Shown here: positions 1 to 5,410 of the stretch, in pieces
How positions within the stretch are numbered: position 1 is the stretch's first letter
How the letters are laid out: every line of letters starts with the position of its first letter
Origin: Pseudomonadota bacterium
GTDB taxonomy: Bacteria > Pseudomonadota > Alphaproteobacteria > Rhizobiales > Devosiaceae
Reading direction: 5' to 3'
DNA: 8,379 nt
NCBI GenBank assembly: GCA_023428425.1
Contig: JAEYYP010000420.1
Span: 1 to 8,379, forward strand
Notes under the pieces: generated by a model
What the model was told of the DNA's origin: nothing
The model's database searches: none
The model's input: only the letters and a program-made list of their open reading frames with translations
Made by a program: the position numbers and the translations under genes

Positions 1-402
1 CTCATGCCCCATGATGCAGGGAAGCGCGTGCCAGTCCACCGGAAACGGCTTGAGGAACAGGCTGTCCATGTCGGCATAGATTCCGCCTTCGTCTATCAGA
101 ATTTCGAGGCGCAGAAAGTCGGCCGCATGGGCATAGCGGAAGTCCGCCATACCGGCATCCTGATAGGAAAAGCCGGTGGCTGGCGTAACCGGATCGATAG
201 GGTGCAGCACAAGTCTTGGCCGGATCTCCGCCCAGAGCGGCCCGTGCGGCTCGTGCTGATAGTGAAAATGCACCGCCTCCGGCCGCATCACATCGAGGCA
301 TGAGCGCAGGCAGAGATAGTGCATGAGATGGAACGGCTCCGTCTGCTCACGCAATCCGAAGATGAAGTGGAAGACATTGGGAATCGAGGCCGTTCCACTC
401 AT
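1..402 (-). CDS. GT32-like glycosyltransferase with DXD sugar-binding motif (3' part off the left edge)
   Basis: The first 134 codons of a gene read from 402 toward base 1, continuing past the window. The protein opens with residues IPNVFHFIFG, the usual beta-strand start of Och1/GT32-type enzymes. It then has ADFLRLEILIDEGGIY (94-109) followed by the metal and nucleotide-sugar site D111-M-D113 and LKPF (117-120). This arrangement is diagnostic of the 'glycosyltransferase sugar-binding region containing DXD motif' family, which transfers a hexose from a nucleotide sugar to a glycan in the cytoplasm. The start is well supported: AGAAGG lies on the minus strand at 415-410, seven bases before the ATG. 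The ATG overlaps the TGA of the upstream GT4 gene as ATGA, so the two are translationally coupled. Donor and acceptor cannot be told from the sequence. The C-terminal half is not visible. Confidence 0.88.
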   Translation of the reverse strand, partial: MSGTASIPNVFHFIFGLREQTEPFHLMHYLCLRSCLDVMRPEAVHFHYQHEPHGPLWAEIRPRLVLHPIDPVTPATGFSYQDAGMADFRYAHAADFLRLEILIDEGGIYADMDSLFLKPFPVDWHALPCIMGHE

Positions 403-1571
403 CCGAGCGCCTTCTCCCAGGCCCGCAGGGTCGCTCCCTCGGAGAAGCGCACAGTCAGGTCTGCCGCGAGAAGTCCGGCCCTCTCGGCAGCCTCCTCGCG
501 ATTCTCATAGACCTGCCGCATCAGGGCGACGGCGTGAGCAAGGTCGGGCTCGGCCCAACGGTCCGTTGGCCGGTAGTTCGATCCCCAGGTCGGCTCATGC
601 ACCGGAACCATCCGGTAGTCGACAAGCCCGGCCCGCGCCGGATCCAGAAAATCGCGCTGGCCGCCATACCCCGTCATGATCACCGGATTGCCCAGGAGCG
701 CGGCATCGAACGCGCCCAGCCCCCAACCTTCGGCTCGTGGCAGGGACACGAAGCAATCGCCCCGCCCATGCAGCGCCAGGATATCGGCGTCCGCCAGATT
801 CTCATCGGTGATGATGGCGATGGGGGGAGGCGATCTGAACGGCCGAACTATCCGGTGCAGGCTGTTCCTGGGGGAGGGGTGCCGCCGTCGGAAGCCGTTG
901 CGCCAGTGGCGGTGCCAGCGGGTAACGTCGTTCCGGCTTGTCTTGATAACGAGAGAAACGGGGTCCGCCGCGCCAAACGCCTCGAGGAAGGCCCTGACCA
1001 CCAGGTCGGGCGCCTTGCGGTTGGACCAGTGGCCGATGGTGTAGAACACGAACCGTCCCGGCGCCAACGCTTCACCATCCAGTCCGGCGGGCCGGTGGGC
1101 AGGGGCCGTACTGTCACCCTGTCGTGAACCGAACTGGGAAAGGTGCGGCACGACGTGAATCGGCACCGAAACGCCAGACCTCCTGAAGACCTCAACATTC
1201 CAGTTGCAGGGAACCACTACTCCGTCGAGGCGGTTGAGAATGGCCGGCCAGTGGTCTGGCAGGTCCTCCAGTTCCCAGACCGTATATCCGAATATCCTTC
1301 GACCGGTCTTGCGGGCCTCCTCGATCAGCGGCGGATAATATTCCGGGACGGTGTGGACCACGACGGTATCCGCGTCCCCATCATTTCCGATCAACCCGGC
1401 CAGCGCGGGGTCGTCAGTGCAGAAATTCTCGGCGCGCCTGTATCCCTTGTCGTCGGGCAGCATGGGCACCCATCGCACCGGCATCCCAGCGCGATGGAAC
1501 GCACGCAGGTAGGACTTTGCTGCCACCGCATAGCCGGTGCTGTCTGCCCAGGACACGTATTTCAGCCGCAT
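399..1571 (-). CDS. GT4-type (GT-B fold) glycosyltransferase
   Basis: A 390-residue protein of normal length for a GT-B retaining glycosyltransferase. The N-terminal acceptor domain includes WADSTGYAVAAKSYLRAF (8-25), a glycine-containing loop before the first helix. GRFVFYTIGHWSNRKAP (172-188) is the linker strand and start of the donor domain seen in GT4 enzymes. EGWGLGAFDAALLGNPVIMTGYGGQ (281-305) is the donor-binding E-x7-E region, with Asp289 in place of the second Glu, a form I recall from a GT4 subgroup with 'EGWGL..FDA'. Residues 216-250 form an Arg-rich, low-complexity stretch, probably a surface loop. There is no signal peptide or membrane span, so it is probably a cytoplasmic enzyme adding a sugar to a surface glycan precursor. 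No strong Shine-Dalgarno precedes the ATG at 1571. It is the first gene of a two-gene unit with the GT32-like gene. Confidence 0.88.
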   Translation of the reverse strand: MRLKYVSWADSTGYAVAAKSYLRAFHRAGMPVRWVPMLPDDKGYRRAENFCTDDPALAGLIGNDGDADTVVVHTVPEYYPPLIEEARKTGRRIFGYTVWELEDLPDHWPAILNRLDGVVVPCNWNVEVFRRSGVSVPIHVVPHLSQFGSRQGDSTAPAHRPAGLDGEALAPGRFVFYTIGHWSNRKAPDLVVRAFLEAFGAADPVSLVIKTSRNDVTRWHRHWRNGFRRRHPSPRNSLHRIVRPFRSPPPIAIITDENLADADILALHGRGDCFVSLPRAEGWGLGAFDAALLGNPVIMTGYGGQRDFLDPARAGLVDYRMVPVHEPTWGSNYRPTDRWAEPDLAHAVALMRQVYENREEAAERAGLLAADLTVRFSEGATLRAWEKALG

Positions 1572-1594
1572 GCTCAGCTACCGACAGGAAAGCG

Positions 1595-1686
1595 TGCGCG
1601 GCCGCGCATTGCGGGTCCCTTCGGCAACGGCGGCAGAAATTGCGGCATGTCGGTTTCCAGCGCGTTGTGAACCGTGCGGCCGCACG
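1595..1686. repeat. Pair of 14-bp perfect palindromes centred on GCGGCCGC
   Basis: TGCGCGGCCGCGCA at 1595-1608 and CGTGCGGCCGCACG at 1673-1686 each equal their own reverse complement. Both are centred on GCGGCCGC, and the two centres are 78 bases apart. They lie in the 237-base gap between the divergently read GT4 and exostosin-like genes. A weaker 6-bp inverted pair, ACAGGT (1714-1719) and ACCTGT (1742-1747), lies closer to the plus-strand gene. The placement would suit operator sites for a dimeric regulator of the divergent genes, but the role is inference. High GC makes such palindromes somewhat less surprising than in random DNA. Confidence 0.4.
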
Positions 1687-1808
1687 AGACAGCCGCTCAG
1701 CGAATAGTCTAAAACAGGTAGCCGCCCAACCGTCGAGTGCGACCTGTAACTTTGGCGATCGGTACCGCTGCCACATCGCGGATAGCTGGAGCCAACCTGA
1801 GTGTTCGT

Positions 1809-2825
1809 ATGCTGACGAACCGCCTTATGAGAGCAGTGAGCGTGCGCTTCGCTAGGCTCAGGTATGGCGCGGCAGTTCAACTGGCGCAGTGGACCCATGA
1901 TCCGGATGATTTCGAGGGGATTGAACTCCTCTGGTCCAAAGGCATTGCCAGGTTGTGCGACGTCTCTGGTTCAGCCGACTACTGGCGGGAGGACACCGAA
2001 AGCGTACAGCCCGCCAGCAGGATCGCAGACCTCTATTCCGGATGCGGAGGACTGGTCTGGGTTCGCCTGGGAACCAGGTCCAGGGACGGTCAGCCTGTCG
2101 ATCTCGACGCGTTTGCCCAAAAGGCCCTTCCCACGATCCGCCGGCCCTTTGTCCTACTCACCACCGATGGCGACGCCGCGGTCCCGTCTGAGATTCACCC
2201 GGCCACTGTAGAAAGCCTCCTGACGTCGCCCTATCTTGAGAGGTGGTATACGCAGAATTGTGACGTATCAGACGTCCCGAAGATCCGGCCCTTCCCCATC
2301 GGCCTCTCGCTACATAACAGGCGGCCTTTTGGCAGCCCGAAGAAGACGGCCGACGAGCTGCGCCAACGCTCTATCGCGGCACGTCCGGCCTCGGAACGTC
2401 CGATGACCGTGTACTCAGACATTGGCGTGAGTCTCGCATCTGACGACCGGCGGGCAGCGGTACAAGTGGTGAAGGACCTGTCTCATGTCCATTCGCAGAC
2501 CCGGCGGATTTCTCAAAGCGCGACCTGGCGGCGCTACGCACGCAGCCGTTTCGTTCTAGGCCTCAAGGGAAATGGCATCGATGCTCATCGGACCTGGGAG
2601 GCGCTCTATCTGGGAGCAATCGTGATCACGCTCCGATCGACACTCGACCCCCTATATGCAGGGCTGCCTGTCGTGTTGCTGGATGATCTCCATGAGATTG
2701 CGGATCCACATAATTTGGTGAAATGGTCGAACGAACTGCTGCACCTCACCGATCGCAATCTGGTCTGGCAGCGGCTGGACCCTCAACGATGGGTGGAAAT
2801 GTTGAAAGCCCATTTGCCGGGATAG
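1809..2825 (+). CDS. Exostosin-like (GT47-like) glycosyltransferase
   Basis: A 338-residue protein from the ATG at 1809. The C-terminal half has FVLGLKGNGIDAHR, then TWEALYLGAIVI, LDPLYAGLPVV and LDDLHEI (about residues 248-297). This matches the exostosin pattern 'P.GNG.D.HR.WEAL..G.IPI', which forms the nucleotide-sugar side of the fold. Earlier landmarks are LLTTDGD (116-122), YLERWYTQN (142-150) and FPIGLSLH (162-169), typical of bacterial exostosin-family hypothetical proteins. The usual proline of 'GxIPI' is a valine here. No membrane anchor is seen, unlike animal exostosins. The frame is open back to a GTG at 1737, but codons 1737-1808 (CGA, GTA, ACT, ATA, GGA, AGT) look non-coding. 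Other possible starts are ATG 1827 and GTG 1842; none has a clear ribosome site. It is the only plus-strand gene of the cluster. Substrate unknown. Confidence 0.65.
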   Translation: MLTNRLMRAVSVRFARLRYGAAVQLAQWTHDPDDFEGIELLWSKGIARLCDVSGSADYWREDTESVQPASRIADLYSGCGGLVWVRLGTRSRDGQPVDLDAFAQKALPTIRRPFVLLTTDGDAAVPSEIHPATVESLLTSPYLERWYTQNCDVSDVPKIRPFPIGLSLHNRRPFGSPKKTADELRQRSIAARPASERPMTVYSDIGVSLASDDRRAAVQVVKDLSHVHSQTRRISQSATWRRYARSRFVLGLKGNGIDAHRTWEALYLGAIVITLRSTLDPLYAGLPVVLLDDLHEIADPHNLVKWSNELLHLTDRNLVWQRLDPQRWVEMLKAHLPG

Positions 2826-2826
2826 G

Positions 2827-3711
2827 TCATTGCCCTCGGACATAGCAGAAGAACCCCTTTAGCAGCCCGCTCAGACGCGCAGCGTAGGCGGCCCGTCGCA
2901 TGGGATCATTGGCCATCCGGTTTCTCAGCGCCGAAAGGATGGTGCGGGCACCCCAATGGAGCATGGGGAGTGATGGGCTCTTCGCAATCAGCGCACCATC
3001 GCCAACGGCATAGCTTCCGAAGCGTTGAACCGCCCAGTCGTTCCAAGGCGGGATTTTCGACGCATGGACGAACTCGATCATCGGCGAGAAGTGGCCGCGC
3101 TTCGCCTCGCCAAGCAGCCTGTTCACCAGATCGATGCCTTCGGCAGCCGGATAACGCGCACCCGGCCCGAAATCAGGATCAAACCCACCCACCGACGTGT
3201 AGAGCTCTCTTTCGACGAACAACGTGCACTCGGTGACGCAGCGGAACATCGACCAGCGCGTAAAGGACTGCGGCCTGGTGCCCCAGCGCAACACACTGGA
3301 ATTGCCGGCGTCGTCTACCGTGCGGCCCGATATCACGGGGGCTTCTGCGCTTTGAATGATACGATGCGCAGTGTGCAATGTGCGGGGACGAAGAAGGCAG
3401 TCATCGTCCGGAAAGCCAAGCCAACGGCCACTCGCTACCGCTGCGCCGTGGTTCCGCGCCCTGCTGGCTCCTTTAAATGGAACCTTTTCGTGCAGGACGG
3501 CGATTTTGGCGACGAAGCGCTCGACAATGCCATCCAGGCGATCATCGCCGTTCTGGTCGACGATTATGACCTCGAAAGGCGGTGCGGCTTCCTGTTCGCA
3601 AAGGCTTTCAAGCAAGCGTTCCAGAGCGTCCGTGGTGCCAAGCGTCGCGACAACCAGCGAGACGAATGGTCTTGGAACAGCAGTTTCAGCTACCATGTCG
3701 GGCACAGTCAT
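2827..3711 (-). CDS. GT2 (GT-A fold) glycosyltransferase
   Basis: A 294-residue family 2 glycosyltransferase, presumably inverting and metal-dependent, acting in the cytoplasm. FVSLVVATLGTTDALERLLESL (16-37) is the N-terminal nucleotide-binding strand and helix. VIIVDQNGDD (48-57) is the second strand. GASRARNHGAAVASGRWLGFPDDDC (81-105) ends in the DXD metal site, D102-D103-D104. GGFDPDFGPGARYPAAEGIDLVNRLL (175-200) is the acceptor-side 'GGFDE.FG.G...ED.DL..R' element, with Glu191-Gly192 where Glu-Asp is commoner. No C-terminal membrane span follows. The ATG at 3711 has no Shine-Dalgarno; ATG 3696 is an alternative and would cost five residues. An 86-base gap separates it from the GT10 gene and contains a promoter-like TTGACA. 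Its stop lies one base from the stop of the convergent exostosin-like gene. Transferred sugar unknown. Confidence 0.88.
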   Translation of the reverse strand: MTVPDMVAETAVPRPFVSLVVATLGTTDALERLLESLCEQEAAPPFEVIIVDQNGDDRLDGIVERFVAKIAVLHEKVPFKGASRARNHGAAVASGRWLGFPDDDCLLRPRTLHTAHRIIQSAEAPVISGRTVDDAGNSSVLRWGTRPQSFTRWSMFRCVTECTLFVERELYTSVGGFDPDFGPGARYPAAEGIDLVNRLLGEAKRGHFSPMIEFVHASKIPPWNDWAVQRFGSYAVGDGALIAKSPSLPMLHWGARTILSALRNRMANDPMRRAAYAARLSGLLKGFFCYVRGQ

Positions 3712-3749
3712 TGAGGTGGTCGAAGACGACTCTCGGCCGTGGCGCGAAG

Positions 3750-3778
3750 GTTTGAGATCGTTTTGGCCCTGCTGTCAA
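3750..3778 (-). promoter_or_regulatory. Possible sigma-70-type promoter for the GT2 gene
   Basis: On the minus strand a perfect -35 hexamer TTGACA occupies 3778-3773. After 17 bases comes TCAAAC (3755-3750), a three-of-six match to TATAAT. It lies wholly inside the gap between the GT10 stop and the GT2 start and would give a leader of roughly 30 bases. The -10 is weak, so this is a candidate only. Confidence 0.3.
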
Positions 3779-3797
3779 ACGAGGAGCGATACCCAGG

Positions 3798-4925
3798 TCA
3801 TCGGTTTGCGATGGCGGCGGCTGCGCCGCGCAGAGCCCTTGAAATCCGCCTCGCCTTTGTCTCGATGTACCTGCCCACGCCGAAGGGGAACCGGACTGCA
3901 CCCTCGGCAGGGCGCGGGCGACGCTCCAGCAACTCTGCCAATCGGCAAAACGCCTCAGTTTCGCACTGTTCGAGCTTCTGAAGGAAACTGGGTCTGAGGG
4001 GCTGCGTCCGCCACTCGAGGTATTTGCTGTAAGCGGCGTCATCCCTGCTCAGGTAAGCAAGATAGTCCGCCAATTGGGCCGGCGATGAAAAGGCCGTGGC
4101 ATCCACATAGCAATTATCGCCGGGGGCGAAGTCCTCGATGTTCGGCGCCCCTCGATAGACGGGTACCGTCCCGGCGAGTAGAGGCTGGAAGAACTTTTCC
4201 GTGACGTAGTCCGCCTCCATCGTATTTTCGGCGCCCAATGCGAATTTGTAGCCGCCGATCACGGCTCTCTTGGTCTCATACCCTCTGTCTGTCTCTTCCA
4301 GTTCCCGGTTCTTCAGGAACCTGCCGTACGAATCCACCGGGATGTGTTTCATGAGTTCGGCGCAGAATGCGTTTCGTCCACAACGATCGATAGTCGCGGA
4401 TTGGAACATGACCACCGGGCTACTGTGTCGCCGCGTAGGCAATGGCTGAGACAGCGCCAGCGTCAACTCGCCCAATTGAGGCAGATAAGGGCACCAGACG
4501 TCGCTGCTCCTGCTGAACGTCATCTTGAGATCGAAGTGACGCATGATATCGGGCCGGTCGAGCAGCGGGGTATTGATGGTGCTCTCCATGGACCACGCGA
4601 CCCACTGCTGGGCCGGATACTTTCGCGCATCGCCGGCAAAAAGGGCATCGGGGAGATGGAAGATGACGGCGTCCGCCTCCGGCATGCGCCTTCGGTCGCT
4701 CGTAAAGGAATGCCGAGCGCCACATTCCACAACCTTGGGCGTGCTCCCGAAGAACGAGTTGTAGAACAGGATCAGCATCGGTCGCTGGACTTCCGCAGGC
4801 GAGTCGTCGGGGCGGCACTTGGCATTGCGAGGCGGACGGTAACCGCTCGTCCAAACGCTGCCTAGATCGAAAGGCGCGCGAGTAGGGATGGAGACCGCTG
4901 TGGGGCGGTGGAGGAGGAGGCTCAC
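3798..4925 (-). CDS. GT10 alpha-1,3/1,4-fucosyltransferase family protein
   Basis: A 375-residue protein from the GTG at 4925. The family signature is unmistakable: YKFALGAENTMEADY (226-240), VTEKFFQPLLAGTVPVYRG (241-259), then APNIEDFAPG (260-269). This is the GDP-fucose-binding motif of GT10 enzymes ('YKF.L.FENS...DYVTEK....AG.VPV..G'), with Thr235 for the usual Ser. The acceptor domain begins at LILFYNSFFGS (51-61). Known members move fucose from GDP-fucose to GlcNAc or Glc in Lewis-type structures or O-antigen; acceptor and linkage here are inferred only from family. The C-terminus is basic (KARRISRALRGAAAAIANR), which may aid membrane contact, as suggested for Helicobacter enzymes. Start uncertain: the GTG lacks a good ribosome site. 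The ATG at 4778 (residue 50) has GGAAG 11 bases upstream and would place the start exactly at the conserved fold. No GDP-fucose synthesis genes are in the window. Confidence 0.9.
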   Translation of the reverse strand: MSLLLHRPTAVSIPTRAPFDLGSVWTSGYRPPRNAKCRPDDSPAEVQRPMLILFYNSFFGSTPKVVECGARHSFTSDRRRMPEADAVIFHLPDALFAGDARKYPAQQWVAWSMESTINTPLLDRPDIMRHFDLKMTFSRSSDVWCPYLPQLGELTLALSQPLPTRRHSSPVVMFQSATIDRCGRNAFCAELMKHIPVDSYGRFLKNRELEETDRGYETKRAVIGGYKFALGAENTMEADYVTEKFFQPLLAGTVPVYRGAPNIEDFAPGDNCYVDATAFSSPAQLADYLAYLSRDDAAYSKYLEWRTQPLRPSFLQKLEQCETEAFCRLAELLERRPRPAEGAVRFPFGVGRYIETKARRISRALRGAAAAIANR

Positions 4926-4982
4926 CTTGCGGCGCTACCCGACCGAGATGCGACGGAAGCAGAAGCCTTCATCCACCCACCC

Positions 4983-5013
4983 TTGACGCCCGTCGCGCGC
5001 TCCGGCACATACG
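4983..5013 (+). promoter_or_regulatory. Likely promoter of the tRNA-Gly gene
   Basis: TTGACG at 4983-4988, preceded by CC, resembles the CTTGAC-type -35 of alphaproteobacterial housekeeping promoters. CATACG at 5008-5013 is the best -10 match, three of six, at a long 19-base spacing. Transcription would start just ahead of the mature tRNA 5' end at 5023. Support comes mainly from the -35 and its position. Confidence 0.4.
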
Positions 5014-5022
5014 GTGCACCTC

Positions 5023-5096
5023 GCGGGTGTAGCTCAATGGTAGAGCAGAAGCTTCCCAAGCTTACGACGAGGGTTCGATTCCCTTCACCCGCTCCA
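5023..5096 (+). tRNA. tRNA-Gly (anticodon CCC)
   Basis: A 74-base cloverleaf with encoded CCA. The acceptor stem pairs GCGGGTG (5023-5029) with CACCCGC (5086-5092), followed by the discriminator T and CCA (5093-5096). The D stem is GCTC/GAGC around loop AATGGTA. The anticodon loop TTCCCAA (5053-5059) carries CCC at 5055-5057, reading GGG codons. The T arm is GAGGG-TTCGATT-CCCTT. The anticodon stem is GAAGC/GCTTA, leaving a G-A mismatch at its outermost pair (27-43). The gene points away from the glycosyltransferase cluster and toward the ABC operon. No T-rich terminator follows it. Confidence 0.97.
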
Positions 5097-5406
5097 ATCT
5101 TCCCTGACGTCTGATCGTTCATCCTTGCGTTCCGAGGCGCACCTTAACGTCGCTTCACTCATTGTATGCAATGCGCCATATACAGCCTACGAATTAGGCA
5201 AATAAGGTGATCGAGTATACATTGTGAGCGGCTTAGTGCCGGAGGGCTTCGGTGCGGGTGGTCGACGTTGTTCGCTAAGTGATTGCTGCTGCGTGGATTT
5301 CCGCGTCCTGGGCGTTGGTGCTGGTCTGGCACGTGGATTGCATCGCCTTCAGCAAGGCGAGGCCGCTGAGAGGTGCGTCGCCAAGGTGCAACTGGGGAAC
5401 AACGTC
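5097..5406 (+). other. Intergenic and leader region upstream of the BMP operon (310 bases)
   Basis: No confident gene lies here. The first 60 bases after the tRNA show nothing clear, including no terminator. The stretch 5154-5228 is more AT-rich and holds the promoter-like and operator-like sequence described separately. A perfect 7-bp hairpin, TCGCCTT (5343-5349) with AAGGCGA (5354-5360) and loop CAGC, sits about 50 bases before the binding-protein start. A 43-codon frame runs from 5279 to 5410. The frame of the binding-protein gene is open back to a GTG at 5224, but its codons there (TTA, CGA, CTA, AGT) and the lack of a ribosome site argue it is not translated from there. No known riboswitch was recognised by eye. 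Confidence 0.5.
5154..5228 (+). promoter_or_regulatory. Putative promoter with inverted-repeat operator for the BMP operon
   Basis: TTCACT (5154-5159) and CATATA (5177-5182) are separated by 17 bases and could be weak -35 and -10 elements. The inverted repeat CATTG-TATG-CAATG (5160-5173) sits exactly in that spacer, where a bound repressor would block polymerase. A second possible pair is TTAGGC (5194-5199) with TATACA (5216-5221) at 16 bases. CATTGT recurs at 5220-5225. The inverted repeat has the size and symmetry of GntR- or LacI-type operators, but no regulator gene is in view, so its identity is unknown. Confidence 0.3.
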
Positions 5407-5410
5407 ATGA
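5279..5410 (+). CDS. Possible 43-codon hydrophobic small ORF overlapping the BMP start
   Basis: A GTG-initiated frame begins directly after an in-frame TAA (5276-5278). It encodes about 18 hydrophobic residues (AAAWISASWALVLVW), then a basic tail (AFSKARPLR) and four Trp in total. Its TGA overlaps the ATG of the binding-protein gene as ATGA, the usual arrangement of translationally coupled genes. In the first 30 codons, 25 end in G or C, more biased than the frame of the downstream gene over the same stretch. Against it, there is no ribosome site before the GTG, the last codons lose the bias, and I recognise no family. It could be a membrane microprotein, a leader peptide or chance. Confidence 0.2.
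   Translation: MIAAAWISASWALVLVWHVDCIAFSKARPLRGASPRCNWGTTS

Noticed and set aside
534..1127. A 197-codon plus-strand frame opposite the GT4 gene.
   Set aside because: The GT4 gene on the other strand has conserved motifs; this frame is Arg/Pro/Gly-rich without any.
281..1571. Loss of the second Glu of the E-x7-E motif in the GT4 enzyme as a sign of inactivity.
   Set aside because: Asp289 is a conservative change that I recall as common in the subgroup with 'EGWGL..FDA', so it is not evidence of a dead enzyme.
1737..1808. A 24-residue N-terminal extension of the exostosin-like protein from a GTG.
   Set aside because: It is rich in codons avoided elsewhere in the window and has no ribosome site at suitable distance.
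3025..3714. A 229-codon plus-strand frame opposite the GT2 gene.
   Set aside because: Antisense to intact GT2 motifs and has no ribosome site or domain.
4344..4865. A 173-codon plus-strand frame opposite the GT10 gene.
   Set aside because: Mirror of GT10 coding sequence, with no motif of its own.
5071..5096. Possible attachment site: a second copy of the tRNA 3' end in the window.
   Set aside because: None was found by eye on either side, and there is no integrase in view.
5224..5406. A 61-residue N-terminal extension of the BMP protein from a GTG.
   Set aside because: It would bury the Tat signal inside the protein. The codons look non-coding, and the ATG at 5407 has an excellent ribosome site.
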